Numbered from the stretch's first letter, positions 30,259-41,978 are shown. The stretch: DNA of 64,000 nucleotides from Thermohalobaculum sediminis (GCF_023487995.1 NZ_JAMFKN010000009.1:1-64000), one strand, 5' to 3'. Notes: a model not told the origin generated them from the sequence alone. Program-made: numbers and translations.

Positions 30259-31386
30259 ATGACGACAACGGCGCGGCTGCTTCTTGCAGCGTCCATGGCC
30301 GTGGGGCTGGCGGGCTGCGGCCTGCCGAGGAGCGGCCCCTTCTACAGCGAGATCACGTCGACCGAGGAAGCGCCCTTGCCGTTCAACGTGGTCGAGGTGA
30401 CGCCTCAGGTGGTCGCCGCCACCACCATCGACGAGCGCCGCGGCTTCGATCCGTCCTTCCTTGACCAGCAGCCCGAGGACACCGACCGCGTGGCCCGCGA
30501 CGACGTGCTGAGCGTGACGGTGTGGGAGAGCGTCGAGGAAGGCCTCCTCAGCCCCGAGGGCGTCGGCGCCACCGCGCTGCCGAACCTCGTGGTCGACGAG
30601 CGCGGCATGATCTTCGTGCCCTATGTCGGCGCCGTGAAGGCCGAGGGGCGCACGCTGGCCGAACTGCGCGACACCATCCGCAAGGCGCTGTCCGAGCGGA
30701 CGGTCAACCCGCAGATCGACGTCCAGCCGGTCAGCTCGAACGGACGGCGCGTCAGCGTGCAGGGTGTGGTGAACGCGCCCGGCCTCTACCCGATCGAGCG
30801 CGCGACCAACCGACTTCTGCCCATGCTGGCCCGCGCGGGCGGTATCCGCGAGGATCCCGAGGTGATCCTGCTGCGCCTGCGCCGTGGCGGGCAGGAGGGC
30901 GAGATCTGGGTGCAGGATCTCTACGACAACCCCGCGCTCAACGTTGCACTGCGTCCCGGCGACGCGGTGATCGCCGAGCGCGACCGGCGGGTCTTCTCGG
31001 TCCTCGGTGCGGTGGGCGGGCAGTCGCTGGTGCCCTTCCCCAGCCGGGACCTGACGCTGACCGAGGCGCTGGCCCGCGCCGGCGGCCTAATCGACCAGAC
31101 CGCCGATCCGACCGGCATCTTCGTGTTCCGCGAGGAACTGCCGCAGATCGCGACCACGTTGCAGGAGGTCGAGGGCGTGCAGGCCGCGGCCGGGAGCACC
31201 CAGACCGTCTTCGTCGTCGACCTGACCAAGCCGGCGGGCATGTTCATGGCCCGCGACTTCCGGCTGCGCGACCGCGACACGCTGTTCGTGACCACCGCGC
31301 CCTTCGTGCAGTGGCAGAAGATCATGCAGTCGATCGCGCCGCTGGTGGGCTTCTCGGCCTCGGCCCGGACGCTCTCGGGGGCCTGA
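30259..31386 (+). CDS. Polysaccharide export outer-membrane lipoprotein (Wza/KpsD-like)
   Basis: 375-residue lipoprotein with lipobox LAGC (Cys20). A Poly_export domain (about 75-165, from DTDRVARDDVLSVTVWESVE to NPQIDVQPV) is followed by two SLBB-type ligand-binding blocks (VQGVVNAPGLYPIERATNRL and FSVLGAVGGQSLVPFPSRDL) and a C-terminal region ending in a likely amphipathic helix (FVQWQKIMQSIAPLVGFSAS). It would form the outer-membrane pore for capsule or exopolysaccharide. No Wzc, glycosyltransferase or flippase lies nearby; it is inserted on the opposite strand between ribE and ribD. Confidence 0.88.
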   Translation: MTTTARLLLAASMAVGLAGCGLPRSGPFYSEITSTEEAPLPFNVVEVTPQVVAATTIDERRGFDPSFLDQQPEDTDRVARDDVLSVTVWESVEEGLLSPEGVGATALPNLVVDERGMIFVPYVGAVKAEGRTLAELRDTIRKALSERTVNPQIDVQPVSSNGRRVSVQGVVNAPGLYPIERATNRLLPMLARAGGIREDPEVILLRLRRGGQEGEIWVQDLYDNPALNVALRPGDAVIAERDRRVFSVLGAVGGQSLVPFPSRDLTLTEALARAGGLIDQTADPTGIFVFREELPQIATTLQEVEGVQAAAGSTQTVFVVDLTKPAGMFMARDFRLRDRDTLFVTTAPFVQWQKIMQSIAPLVGFSASARTLSGA

Positions 31387-31425
31387 GGCGTCGGGCGCGG
31401 CGGCCGGGCGCGGCTGGCGTCCGGC

Positions 31426-32550
31426 TCAGCCGCGGCGCCAGACGCTCAGGCAATCGCCGCCGACGCGCTCGAAGCGCTCGAGCGCGAGCCGCGGCGCCTC
31501 GCCGAGCCGCCCGAGCGCGAGCGGCCCGACCGCCGCCGCGCCCTCGGCCCCGATCGCCTTGCCGGCGGTGAACAGCCACAGCTCGTCCACCAGCCCCGCC
31601 CCAAGCAGCGACGCGGCGAGCCGGCCGCCGCCCTCGCACAGCACTCGCGTGAGTCCTGCCCCGGCCAGCGCCTGAAGCGCCGCGGCGGGATCGATCATCC
31701 GGCCCTCGCCGGGGACGCGGATCAGCCGCGCACCTGCTGCCGACAGCGCCTGCTGCCGGCCGGCCTCGGCGTCCGCCCGATGCAGCAGCCACAGCGGATG
31801 GCGGGTGGCGCTGGTCGCGAGGCGGCTCTCGAGCGGCAGCGTCAGCGCGGCATCGAGCACGACCCGGACCGGCCGGGGCGCGCCGGCGCCAAAGCCGCGG
31901 ACGTCCAGCATCGGGTCGTCGGCGCGTGCCGTTCCCGCGCCGATCAGGATGCCGTCGGACTGCGCCCTCAGCCCGTGGACGCGCAACCGCGCCTCGGGCC
32001 CGGTGATCCAGCGGCTCTCGCCCGCCTCGGTGGCGATGCGCCCGTCGAGGCTGGCCGCGAGCTTCAGCGTCAGGTGCGGCCTGCCGCGCTCGATGCGGCC
32101 GAGAAAGCCCTTATTGAGCGCCGCGGCCTCGGCGGCCATCAGTCCCGTCTCGACCGCCACCCCCGCCTCGCGGAGCCGCGCGAAGCCGCGCCCCGCCACG
32201 CGCGGGTCGGGATCGCCCAGCGGGCAGACCAGCCGCGCGATGCCGGCCGCCACCAGCGCCTCGGCGCAAGGCGGCGTCAGGCCGTGATGCGCGCAGGGCT
32301 CGAGCGTTACGTAGGCGGTCGCGCCGCGCGCTGCGCCCGGCCCGCCCAGATGTTCGGCGGCTTCGAGTGCCAGCGCCTCGGCATGGGGCCGCCCGCCCGG
32401 CGCGGTGACGCCGCGGCCCAGAAGGCGTCCCTCGCGCACGATCAGCGCCGCGACCGCGGGGTTCGGTGCCACACGCCCCAGCCCGCGCCGGGCGAGGCCC
32501 AGCGCCATGGCCATCCAGCGGCGATCCTCGGCGGCGGCGGACCCGCCCAT
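31426..32550 (-). CDS. ribD: Bifunctional riboflavin deaminase/reductase RibD
   Basis: 374 residues in two domains. The N-terminal CMP/dCMP-type deaminase (about 5-150) has the zinc motif His56-Ala-Glu58 with Cys86 and Cys95 in PCAHHGLTPPC. The C-terminal reductase (about 150-374) has LKLAASLDGRIATEAGESRW, GILIGAGTARADDPMLDVR and RVLCEGGGRLAASLL. Together they carry out steps two and three of riboflavin synthesis. It lies 4 bases after nrdR on the same strand, the conserved nrdR-ribD order. Confidence 0.95.
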   Translation of the reverse strand: MGGSAAAEDRRWMAMALGLARRGLGRVAPNPAVAALIVREGRLLGRGVTAPGGRPHAEALALEAAEHLGGPGAARGATAYVTLEPCAHHGLTPPCAEALVAAGIARLVCPLGDPDPRVAGRGFARLREAGVAVETGLMAAEAAALNKGFLGRIERGRPHLTLKLAASLDGRIATEAGESRWITGPEARLRVHGLRAQSDGILIGAGTARADDPMLDVRGFGAGAPRPVRVVLDAALTLPLESRLATSATRHPLWLLHRADAEAGRQQALSAAGARLIRVPGEGRMIDPAAALQALAGAGLTRVLCEGGGRLAASLLGAGLVDELWLFTAGKAIGAEGAAAVGPLALGRLGEAPRLALERFERVGGDCLSVWRRG

Positions 32551-32554
32551 CGGA

Positions 32555-33025
32555 TCAGCCGTCCTGTGCTGGCGGGTGGGGTCTCAGCTCGGACACGAAG
32601 TCCTCGAAATCCGCGACTTCCTGGAAGTTCTTGTAGACCGACGCGAATCGGACATAGGCAACCGTGTCGATCCGGCTCAGAGCCTCCATCACGATCTCGC
32701 CGATGGTGTCCGAGGGGATGTCGGTGTCGCCCATGCTTTCCAGCCGGCGCACGATGCCCGAGATCATCTGCTCGATGCGCTCGGGCTCGATCGGGCGCTT
32801 CTGCAGCGCGATGCGGATCGAGCGCGCGAGCTTGTCGCGGTCGAAGTCCTCGCGCCGGCCGTTCTTCTTGATGACCACGAGGTCGCGCAGCTGCACCCGC
32901 TCGTAAGTTGTGAAGCGCCCGCCGCAGGCGGGGCAGCTGCGCCGCCGCCGGATCGCGACGTGATCCTCGGCGGGCCGCGAATCCTTCACCTGTGTCTCGG
33001 TGTTGCCGCAGAACGGACAGCGCAT
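32555..33025 (-). CDS. nrdR: Transcriptional repressor NrdR
   Basis: 156-residue repressor of ribonucleotide reductase genes. The N-terminal zinc ribbon has Cys3, Cys6, Cys31 and Cys34; the ATP-cone follows ([20 protein letters not shown]). The tail [20 protein letters not shown] is diagnostic. It heads an nrdR-ribD-(ribE) run and lies after glyA on the same strand. Confidence 0.96.
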   Translation of the reverse strand: MRCPFCGNTETQVKDSRPAEDHVAIRRRRSCPACGGRFTTYERVQLRDLVVIKKNGRREDFDRDKLARSIRIALQKRPIEPERIEQMISGIVRRLESMGDTDIPSDTIGEIVMEALSRIDTVAYVRFASVYKNFQEVADFEDFVSELRPHPPAQDG

Positions 33026-33133
33026 TTCGGTATCCCCAAAGCCGAACGGACCAGCACTATAGGCGAGCGGCAAATCGTTGTGTAGGGGCGTTGAGCGGCC
33101 CCAAGATTTGCACCGTCGCGGCCGGAAACGCGA

Positions 33134-33158
33134 ACGCCCGCGCACATGGCGCGGGCGT
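33134..33158 (-). terminator. Hairpin terminator after glyA
   Basis: A perfect 10-bp stem, acgcccgcgc/gcgcgggcgt, with a 5-base loop lies 25 bases past the glyA stop. On the minus strand it is followed by TCGCGTTT, a poor T-run, so termination may be partial and allow some read-through into nrdR. Confidence 0.6.
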
Positions 33159-33182
33159 CGGGACCGGTGCGGGCCTTGCGGC

Positions 33183-34478
<1,296 letters not shown>

Positions 34479-34751
34479 CTGGTCGCCTCCTTGCGTCGGT
34501 TGTGCTGGGCGTCGCGCGTCGCGGTCTGGTGCCATCCCGCGAAGCGGCCCGTCAGGCTGTGGATGTTGCGCGCTTCTATACAAAAGCAAGTCGGTGGCAA
34601 ACGGGAGGTTGGCAAAGAAAAACTTAAGGGCTCATAATTTCCCCTCCGTGGAAATCGGCGAGGTGCCGGGCGCGGGCGGGCGGCGGGCCGATTGCCGGGC
34701 GGGGCGGGCGCGGCTAAGGTCGGCCGGGCAGGGCGGGGGGCGGCGGGGCCG

Positions 34752-35519
34752 GTGACACTGACACGCATCGCATTCATGGCAAGCCCCGCGCCCGAGGCGC
34801 AGGAGGCGCTGGCCGCGCTGGTCCGCCGCTATGGCAACGCCGCGCCCGAATCGGCCGAGGCGATCGTGGCCCTGGGCGGGGACGGCTTCATGCTGCAGAC
34901 GCTGCACGCCACCATGGGCCTCGGCGTTCCGGTCTACGGGATGCATCGCGGCACGGTGGGCTTCCTGATGAACGACTATGCCGAGGACGGGCTGCCCGCC
35001 CGGCTCGCCGCCGCGAAATGCGCCGTCATCAACCCCTTGCGGATGCTGGCCGAGACGCGGGACGGCGCGCGGCAGGAGGCGCTCGCGATCAACGAGGTCT
35101 CGCTGCTGCGCCAGACCCGGCAGGCGGCGAAGATTCGCGTGATCGTCGATGGCGAGGTGCAGCTGCCCGAACTGATCTGCGACGGCATCATGGTGGCGAC
35201 GCCCGCGGGCTCGACCGCCTACAACCTGTCGGCCCATGGGCCGATCCTGCCGATCCGGGCTCGGCTGCTGGCGCTGACGCCGATCTCGGCCTTCCGGCCG
35301 CGGCGCTGGCGGGGCGCGATCCTCCCGCTCGAGACGCAGGTGCGCTTCGAGATCATCGAGCCGGACAAGCGGCCCGTCTCGGCCACCGCCGATCATGTCG
35401 AGGTGCGCGACGTGGTGGGGGTCGATGTCGCTGCCGCGCCGCAGATCGAGCTGCGCCTGCTCTACGATCCCGGCCACGGGCTCGAGGAGCGCCTGATCCG
35501 CGAGCAGTTCGCCACCTGA
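34752..35519 (+). CDS. nadK: NAD kinase
   Basis: 255-residue NAD kinase producing NADP. The NAD-kinase motif GGDG lies at 42-45 in [12 protein letters not shown], followed by [15 protein letters not shown] and the NE/D motif in [31 protein letters not shown] is the second conserved block. The start is GTG at 34752. It is divergent from glyA across an AT-richer spacer of about 270 bases. Its length matches the short alphaproteobacterial form. Confidence 0.94.
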   Translation: MTLTRIAFMASPAPEAQEALAALVRRYGNAAPESAEAIVALGGDGFMLQTLHATMGLGVPVYGMHRGTVGFLMNDYAEDGLPARLAAAKCAVINPLRMLAETRDGARQEALAINEVSLLRQTRQAAKIRVIVDGEVQLPELICDGIMVATPAGSTAYNLSAHGPILPIRARLLALTPISAFRPRRWRGAILPLETQVRFEIIEPDKRPVSATADHVEVRDVVGVDVAAAPQIELRLLYDPGHGLEERLIREQFAT

Positions 35520-35748
35520 CCACGCGCCGCGATTCGGTCTCCGCGGGCCGCCCGCGGGCGGGCGATGTCCTGCATTGGCACATATTTGCCACGCTCGGCC
35601 GCTATCCGAGCCCCGCCACATTTCGGCGACATTCCTGTCCGAGCTTTGCCGCGAGCCGGGTGGATACGGGACGTGTTTCGAGTCGAGTGCTTCGGGTGCT
35701 TCGCGTTTTTCCCCCGTGGCGTCGTATGCGTTGGGGGCAGTTACGTCG

Positions 35749-36177
35749 ATGTGCCGCTATGCGTTGTTGTGCTGCGTTGACCCGCCGCGGATCGGCTTGC
35801 GGTTCGCGGCGGGCGGTTTTACCCGCTTTATTCGCGACACGCGGGGGGCCGTCACGCTCGACTGGATGACGCTGTCCGCGGGGCTCGCGGGACTCGCGGC
35901 GCTGGTCGTCGCCGGCATCTCCTGGTTTGGCATCCTCGACGGCGAGGCGATCGCGGCGCGCGTGCAGGCCGATGCGCGCCAGCATGTGGTTGCCGCGACG
36001 GGGATCGAGCGGGTCGACCCGGGCGCGCAGTACGCGCCGGGCGCGCCGGTGTTCGACCCCGGCGGCAAGGATCCAGGCGCGGTGGGGGCGCCTGCGCCGC
36101 TTCCGGCGTCGCCTCCCGTCCCCGATGCCGACCGCCCGGGCCTCTCGACCAAAGCCCCCTCGCCGCACGGGATCTGA
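35749..36177 (+). CDS. Flp/prepilin-like small membrane protein
   Basis: About 142 residues. The segment FTRFIRDTRGAVTLDWMTLS followed by AGLAGLAALVVAGISWFGI looks like a type IV (Flp-class) prepilin junction: a basic leader, Gly before the cut, an acidic residue at +5 (Asp rather than Glu) and a single hydrophobic helix. The rest is a Pro/Ala/Gly-rich tail with no conserved domain. The start is uncertain: ATG 35749 is used, but frames open further upstream and no good ribosome site is seen. No pilus assembly genes are nearby, so function is inference. Confidence 0.55.
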   Translation: MCRYALLCCVDPPRIGLRFAAGGFTRFIRDTRGAVTLDWMTLSAGLAGLAALVVAGISWFGILDGEAIAARVQADARQHVVAATGIERVDPGAQYAPGAPVFDPGGKDPGAVGAPAPLPASPPVPDADRPGLSTKAPSPHGI

Positions 36178-36234
36178 CACCGCGCGCCGCGCACGCCGCC
36201 CATCGGCCTTGCCCCGGCGGCACCGCGTCCCGAC

Positions 36235-37458
36235 ATGGTTGACGTGGCAAAGGCGCGCCTGCACACCATGCGCGCACAGGCAGGCCGCAGCAGGGCGCGC
36301 GCGATGACGATGGGCGAGCAACTCAGGTGGTGGGGGGCGGGGTTCGTCGTCCTCTGCCTCGTCCTGTGGCTGCTGGCCGAATCGCTCACGCCCTTCGTGC
36401 TGGGCGCGGCCATCGCCTATCTGACCGACCCGCTCGCCGACCGGCTCGAGCGCCTCGGCCTCAGCCGGCTGCTCGCCACGGTTGCGATCACACTCGGGGC
36501 GATGGGTGCGGCGGTGGTCGCGGTGCTGCTGGTCGTCCCCGCGCTGGTCGAGCAGGTCCGCGCCGTCATCGAGAACGCGCCCGCCTATGTCGAGCGCCTG
36601 CGCCTGTTCCTCGAGACCACGCTGCCACAACTCTCCGACGCCAGCGGGGTGCTGCGCCGGGGGCTCGATACTTTCAGTGGCCGGGTCGAGGGCTGGAGCG
36701 TCTCGGTCATCCAGAAGATCCTCTCGGGCGGCATCGCGGTCATCGACTTCGTGCTTGTGCTGTTCATCACGCCCGTGGTGGCGTTCTACCTGCTGCACGA
36801 CTGGGACCGGATCGTCACGCACCTCGACGACGCGGCGCCGCGGCAGCACCGCGCGGTGATCCGGCGCCTCGCGTCCGAGCTCGACGACGTGCTGGCGGGC
36901 TTCGTGCGCGGGCAGCTCACGGTCTGCGCGATCCTCGGCATCTTCTACGCCGTGGCACTCAGCCTGGTGGGATTGCAGTTCGGGCTGCTGGTCGGCGCCT
37001 TCGCTGGGCTGATCAGCTTCATCCCCTTCGTCGGCTCGATCCTTGGCGGCACCATTTCGATCGGCATCGCGCTGGCGCAGTTCTGGGGCGAGTGGCATCT
37101 CGTCGCCGCCGTCGCCGCGATCTTTGCCGCGGGACAGGCGGCCGAGGGCAATTTCCTCACGCCGAAGCTGGTGGGCGGCCACGTCAAGTTGCATCCGGTG
37201 TGGCTGATGTTCGCCCTCTCGGCCTTCGGCTCGCTTATGGGCTTCTCGGGGATGCTGATCGCGGTGCCGGCGGCGGCGGCGATCGGCGTGCTCGTGCGCT
37301 TCCTGCTCGAGCAGTACAAGACCGGCCGGCTCTACCAGGGCAGCGCCGAGTGGCAGCAGGCCGAGGCCCGCGCCCGCGCACTGGCAAGTGCGGGCGAGGG
37401 CACGGCGGGCGCGCTGCCGGCCGCGGACGAGGGCACGGCGCCCGAGAGCGCGCGATGA
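36235..37458 (+). CDS. perM: AI-2E/PerM family transporter
   Basis: 407-residue multi-pass membrane protein of the AI-2E transporter (PerM) family: two hydrophobic segments near 34-75, then a helical soluble loop, and about five segments between 165 and 355. The family block SFIPFVGSILGGTISIGIAL and NFLTPKLVGGHVKLHPVWLM are present. Substrates are not established. Start alternatives are ATG 36235 and ATG 36304; the latter gives the more usual N-terminus, MTMGEQLRWWG. The stop overlaps hdaA (ATGA), a conserved pair. Confidence 0.87.
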   Translation: MVDVAKARLHTMRAQAGRSRARAMTMGEQLRWWGAGFVVLCLVLWLLAESLTPFVLGAAIAYLTDPLADRLERLGLSRLLATVAITLGAMGAAVVAVLLVVPALVEQVRAVIENAPAYVERLRLFLETTLPQLSDASGVLRRGLDTFSGRVEGWSVSVIQKILSGGIAVIDFVLVLFITPVVAFYLLHDWDRIVTHLDDAAPRQHRAVIRRLASELDDVLAGFVRGQLTVCAILGIFYAVALSLVGLQFGLLVGAFAGLISFIPFVGSILGGTISIGIALAQFWGEWHLVAAVAAIFAAGQAAEGNFLTPKLVGGHVKLHPVWLMFALSAFGSLMGFSGMLIAVPAAAAIGVLVRFLLEQYKTGRLYQGSAEWQQAEARARALASAGEGTAGALPAADEGTAPESAR

Positions 37459-38186
37459 GCGCGCCGGCGCGGCAGATCCCGCTCGACCTGCCGCCGCGCC
37501 CTGCGCTGGGGCGAGGTGATTTTCTCGTCTCGCCCGCCAACGCCGATGCCGTCGCGCTGATCGACGCCTGGCGCGACTGGCCGGGCGGGCGGCTCGCGCT
37601 GATCGGGCCGGCCAGCGCGGGCAAGTCGCATCTCGCGCATGTCTGGATGGCCGAGAGCGGTGCCGCCGCGGTCGAGGCCGCGGCGCTCGCGGCCGGCGCC
37701 GTGCCCGCACTGGCCGCGGGCGGCGCCGTCGTGGTCGAGGACGCCGACCGGCTCGCGGGGCTTCCCGAACCCGCGAGGCGCGCGGCCGAGAGTGCGCTGT
37801 TCCACCTTCTCAACCTGGTCGCGGCCGAAGGCGGGCGGGTCCTCGTGACCGGCCGCACGCCGCCCGCGGGCTGGGCGATCGTCACGCCCGACCTTGCCTC
37901 GCGGCTGCACAGCTTCGCGCTCGCGCGCATCGCGGCCCCGGATGACGCATTACTGTCATCGATCCTCGTCAAGCTCTTCGCCGACAGGCAGTTGCCCGTC
38001 GCGCCGGAAGTCGTGAATTATCTGGTGGAGAGGATCGACCGCTCCTTCGCCGCGGCCGAGCGGGCGGTGGCGGGGCTCGACTCCCTGTCGCTGGGGCAGC
38101 GGCGGCGGATCACGAGGCGTCTTGCCGCCGAGTATCTGGGCGAGACGGCCGGCGAGGACGATGGGGGCGGCGCCCCGGGAGAGTGA
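37455..38186 (+). CDS. hdaA: DnaA regulatory inactivator Hda-like ATPase
   Basis: 243-residue AAA+ protein related to DnaA domain III but lacking the DNA-binding domain. It has a short N-terminal sliding-clamp-binding peptide (QIPLDL at 7-12), a Walker A motif GPASAGKSH (51-59) and a Walker B-like AVVVEDAD. It would stimulate ATP hydrolysis by DnaA with the beta clamp, preventing re-initiation. It sits between perM and ppk, the usual alphaproteobacterial order. Confidence 0.88.
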   Translation: MSAPARQIPLDLPPRPALGRGDFLVSPANADAVALIDAWRDWPGGRLALIGPASAGKSHLAHVWMAESGAAAVEAAALAAGAVPALAAGGAVVVEDADRLAGLPEPARRAAESALFHLLNLVAAEGGRVLVTGRTPPAGWAIVTPDLASRLHSFALARIAAPDDALLSSILVKLFADRQLPVAPEVVNYLVERIDRSFAAAERAVAGLDSLSLGQRRRITRRLAAEYLGETAGEDDGGGAPGE

Positions 38187-38191
38187 GGCCG

Positions 38192-40381
38192 ATGCGCGCG
38201 GATTTCCTGAACACGACCGAGACGCCGGTGCCGGCCGGGCACCGCATCGAGATCGACATCGCCTCGCCCGACCGGTTCCAGAACCGCGAGCTGTCCTGGC
38301 TCGCTTTCAACTGGCGCGTGCTGGAGGAGGCCGACAACCCGCATCAGCCGCTGCTCGAGCGCATCCGCTTCCTGTCGATTTCGGGAAACAACCTCGACGA
38401 GTTCTACACCGTGCGAGTCGCGGGCCTGCGCGCGCAGAAGCGGGCGGGGGTCGAGGCGCGCTCGCTCGACGGCCGCACGCCCGCCCAGCAGCTCGAGCTG
38501 ATCGACGCCGACGCGGTCCGCCTTCTCGAGGCGCAGCAGCGGACATGGGCGACGCTGCGGCCCCTGCTGGCCGAGCACGGCATCCATGTGCTGCGCCGCC
38601 CCGACCTGACGCCCGAGGACCGCGAGCGGCTGTCGGAATACTTCCTCGCTCAGGTGTTTCCGGTGCTGAGCCCGCTCGCCATCGACCCGGCGCACCCGTT
38701 CCCCTTCATCCCCAATGGCGGGCTCGCCGTGGCGCTGCAGCTGGTGCGCCGTCGCGACCGCGAGCCGCTCTACGCGCTGATCCCGGTGCCGCCGCAGCTC
38801 AAGCGCTATATCCGTCTCGCCGACGGCCCCGCGGGCGAGATCCGCTTCCTCGCGCTCGAGAAGCTGATCGCGCTGTTCCAGGACGAGCTGTTCCCCGGCT
38901 ACGACGCCGAGGGCTGGTGCATCTTCCGCGTCCTTCGCGACAGCGACCTCGAGATCGAGGAGGAGGCCGAGGACCTGATGCGCGAGTTCGAGACCGCGCT
39001 CAAGCGGCGCCGCCGCGGCGACGTGATCCGGCTGAAGATCTCGTCCGAGGCGCCTGACGATCTGCGCCGCCTGATCGTGGACGAGCTGGGCGTCTCGCCC
39101 GATGAGGCGATCACCGTCGATGGCGTCGTCGGCATCGCCGATCTTGCCGAGCTGGCGGTGGACGACCGCCCCGACCTGCGCTGGACGCCCTACCAGCCCC
39201 GGCTGCCCGAACGGGTGCGCGACCATGACGGCGACATCTTCGCCGCCATCCGCCAGAAGGACATGCTGCTGCATCACCCCTACGAGAGCTTCGAGATCGT
39301 GGTGCAGTTCCTGCAACAGGCCGCGCGCGATCCCAACGTTCTGGCGATCAAGCAGACGCTCTACCGCACCTCGAAGGAGAGCCCGATCGTCCAGGCGCTG
39401 TGCGAGGCGGCCGAGGACGGCAAGTCCGTGACCGCCCTCGTCGAGTTGAAGGCCCGCTTCGACGAGGCCGCGAACATCCGGCAGGCGAGGGCGCTGGAAC
39501 GGGCGGGGGCGCAGGTCGTGTTCGGCTTCGTCGATCTCAAGACCCACGCCAAGATCTCGACCGTGGTGCGGCGCGAGGGGGGTGAGTTGGTCACCTACAC
39601 CCATTTCGGGACCGGCAACTACCACCCGATCACCGCAAAGATCTACACGGACCTCTCGCTCTTCACCTGCTCGCCCCTGCATGGGCGCGACGCCGCCAAG
39701 ATCTTCAACTTCACCACCGGCTATGCCGAGCCGCAGGGCCTCGAGAAGGTGCAGGTGGCGCCGCTGACGCTCAAGCGCACCCTGCTGGACTGCATCGCGG
39801 CCGAGGCCGAGCACGCCCGCGCCGGGCGTCCCGGACATGTCTGGGCCAAGATGAACAGCCTGATCGAGGACGAGGTGATCGACGCGCTCTATGCCGCGGC
39901 CCAGGCGGGCGTGAAGATCGACCTCGTGATCCGCGGCATCTGCGGGCTGAGGCCCGGCATTCCGGGCCTGTCCGAGAACATCCGCGTCAAGTCGATCGTC
40001 GGCCGCTTCCTCGAGCATGGCCGCATCGCCTGCTTCGGCAACGGGCAGGGCCTGCCCTCGGCCCGGGCGCGGGTGTTCATCTCATCGGCCGACTGGATGG
40101 GCCGCAACCTCAACCGCCGGGTCGAGACGCTGGTCGAGATCGACAACCCCACGGTGCACGCCCAGATCCTCGACCAGATCATGGCCGCGAACCTGCGCGA
40201 CGAGGCGCAGAGCTGGGTGCTGATGCCCGACGGGCGCTACCTGCGCGCGATGGCCGCGCCGGGCGAGGAACTTTTCAGTTGCCACGAGTTCTTCATGAAG
40301 TATCCCTCGCTTTCGGGTCGGGGCCGCAGCGGTGCCGAGGACGCGCCGCGCCTGACCCGGGAATGCAGTCCCGCCGCCTGA
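38192..40381 (+). CDS. ppk: Polyphosphate kinase 1
   Basis: 729-residue PPK1 that makes polyphosphate from ATP at the membrane. The N-terminal domain is [20 protein letters not shown]; the catalytic His452 lies in [17 protein letters not shown], followed by [18 protein letters not shown], and the C-terminal [16 protein letters not shown]. An in-frame GTG at 38183 overlaps the hdaA stop; ATG 38192 is preferred because GGGAG lies 10 bases upstream. It is followed 13 bases later by ppx, giving a synthesis/degradation pair. Confidence 0.95.
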   Translation: MRADFLNTTETPVPAGHRIEIDIASPDRFQNRELSWLAFNWRVLEEADNPHQPLLERIRFLSISGNNLDEFYTVRVAGLRAQKRAGVEARSLDGRTPAQQLELIDADAVRLLEAQQRTWATLRPLLAEHGIHVLRRPDLTPEDRERLSEYFLAQVFPVLSPLAIDPAHPFPFIPNGGLAVALQLVRRRDREPLYALIPVPPQLKRYIRLADGPAGEIRFLALEKLIALFQDELFPGYDAEGWCIFRVLRDSDLEIEEEAEDLMREFETALKRRRRGDVIRLKISSEAPDDLRRLIVDELGVSPDEAITVDGVVGIADLAELAVDDRPDLRWTPYQPRLPERVRDHDGDIFAAIRQKDMLLHHPYESFEIVVQFLQQAARDPNVLAIKQTLYRTSKESPIVQALCEAAEDGKSVTALVELKARFDEAANIRQARALERAGAQVVFGFVDLKTHAKISTVVRREGGELVTYTHFGTGNYHPITAKIYTDLSLFTCSPLHGRDAAKIFNFTTGYAEPQGLEKVQVAPLTLKRTLLDCIAAEAEHARAGRPGHVWAKMNSLIEDEVIDALYAAAQAGVKIDLVIRGICGLRPGIPGLSENIRVKSIVGRFLEHGRIACFGNGQGLPSARARVFISSADWMGRNLNRRVETLVEIDNPTVHAQILDQIMAANLRDEAQSWVLMPDGRYLRAMAAPGEELFSCHEFFMKYPSLSGRGRSGAEDAPRLTRECSPAA

Positions 40382-40394
40382 CGCGAGAGGTCCC

Positions 40395-41978
40395 GTGACC
40401 AGGGAGATGCCACGCCCGCCCAGCCTCGGCGACGCGCGCGCGCTGGGCGCGGCCGACATGCAGCGCGACTTCTTCGGCGTCGGCGCGCGCTCGTTCGCGC
40501 GGCCCGACCGGCTGGCCGACGGGCGCATCGGGGTGATCGACGCGGGCTCGAACAGCGTGCGCCTCGTGGTGTTCGAGGGCGGCCAGCGCAGCCCCGCGGT
40601 GATCCACAACGAGAAGGTGATGTGCGCGCTGGGCGCACGGCTCAACGACACGGGTCGCCTCGACCCCGCGGGCGTCGGGCGCGCGCTCGCGGCGCTCAGG
40701 CGTTTCGCGGCGCTCGCCGACCATCTCGAGGTGGCCGCGCTGCAGGGCGTCGCCACCGCCGCGATCCGCGACGCCGAGGACGGCCCCGAGTTTCGCGCGG
40801 CCGTCGAGCGCGAGACCGGCATCCGCCTCACGGTGGCAAGCGGCGGCGACGAGGCGCGCCTTTCGGCCCAAGGGGTGCTGTTCGGCAATCCCGGCGCGGC
40901 GGGGATCGTCGTCGATCTCGGCGGCGCCTCGATGGAGCTTTGCGGCGTGGCCGAGGGCAGGGTGGGGCCCGGCGTGACCACGCCGCTCGGCCCGCTGCGC
41001 CTTGCCGCCATCGCCGCGCGCGGCGGCGATGTCGGGGCCGAGGTCCGGCGCACGCTCGACGCGCTCGATCCCTCGCTTCGGGCGCATGGCCACCGCATGT
41101 ATCTGGTCGGCGGCTCGTGGCGCGCGCTTGCCCGCCTGCAGATGGACCGCGCGGACTACCCGCTCAAGGTGCTGCACGAATACACCATCGGCCCGGACGA
41201 CGCGGCGGGGCTGGCCGACTGGGCTGCCGCCGCCTCGCCCGAGGCGATCGCGGCGTTCGCCGGCGTCTCGCAGTCACGCGCGCCGGTGCTGCCCTTCGCG
41301 GGCGAGGTGCTGCGCGGGCTGCTGGCGGCGCTGGCCCCGCGCGAGGTCGTGGTCTCGGCCTTCGGGCTGCGCGAGGGCGTGTGCTTCGAGAACATGCCGC
41401 CGTTGTTGCGCCGGCAGGACCCCCTGATCGCCGGCTGCATCGACCAGGAACAGCGCCGTGCCCGGGCCCCTGGCTTCGGCGCGGAGCTTGGCGACTGGGT
41501 TCTGCGGGCCCTTCACCCTGCCGACGCGGCCGAGGAGCGGCTGATCCGTGCGGCCGGACATCTTGCGGATGTGAACTGGCGGACCCATCCCGACTACCGC
41601 GTCCAGGGCTGCTGGGAGACGGTGACCCGCGTCTCGGTCAGCGACATCGGCCACCGCGCCCGCGTGATCCTTGGCGCGGCCCTGAGCTACCGCCACAAGC
41701 GAGGCCGCAAGACCCTCGCCGGCGTCGATGCCATGCGCCTGATCTCCGAGGCCGAACGCGACCGCGCCGAGCAGATCGGCCTCGCGCTGCGGCTGGGGAT
41801 CGAGATCGCCGCCGGCACCCCCGGCGTGCTGGGCGACGTCGAGGTGACGCGCGACGAGGCGGGGCTCTCGCTGACCTTGGGCGGGGCGAGCGCCGAGCTG
41901 CGGGGCGAGGAAATCGAGCGCCGCCTCGCGCAATTTGCCAAGGCACTGGGGGTCGAGGGGCGGATCGTCTCCGCCTGA
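40395..41978 (+). CDS. ppx: Exopolyphosphatase (Ppx/GppA)
   Basis: 527-residue ASKHA-fold phosphatase releasing phosphate from polyphosphate. The phosphate-1 motif is IGVIDAGSNSVRLVVFE (about 46-62) and phosphate-2 is GIVVDLGGASMELCG. The C-terminal third is a helical HD-type region (HLADVNWRTHPDYRVQGCWE) seen in the long alphaproteobacterial Ppx. Start is GTG 40395. It could also degrade pppGpp; its neighbour ppk favours Ppx. Confidence 0.93.
   Translation: MTREMPRPPSLGDARALGAADMQRDFFGVGARSFARPDRLADGRIGVIDAGSNSVRLVVFEGGQRSPAVIHNEKVMCALGARLNDTGRLDPAGVGRALAALRRFAALADHLEVAALQGVATAAIRDAEDGPEFRAAVERETGIRLTVASGGDEARLSAQGVLFGNPGAAGIVVDLGGASMELCGVAEGRVGPGVTTPLGPLRLAAIAARGGDVGAEVRRTLDALDPSLRAHGHRMYLVGGSWRALARLQMDRADYPLKVLHEYTIGPDDAAGLADWAAAASPEAIAAFAGVSQSRAPVLPFAGEVLRGLLAALAPREVVVSAFGLREGVCFENMPPLLRRQDPLIAGCIDQEQRRARAPGFGAELGDWVLRALHPADAAEERLIRAAGHLADVNWRTHPDYRVQGCWETVTRVSVSDIGHRARVILGAALSYRHKRGRKTLAGVDAMRLISEAERDRAEQIGLALRLGIEIAAGTPGVLGDVEVTRDEAGLSLTLGGASAELRGEEIERRLAQFAKALGVEGRIVSA

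Noticed and set aside
35572-35592. Sigma-54-like sequence ttggcacatatttgcc upstream of the Flp-like gene
   Set aside because: The GG and GC elements are 9 bases apart instead of the required 10, and no enhancer-type regulator is near.
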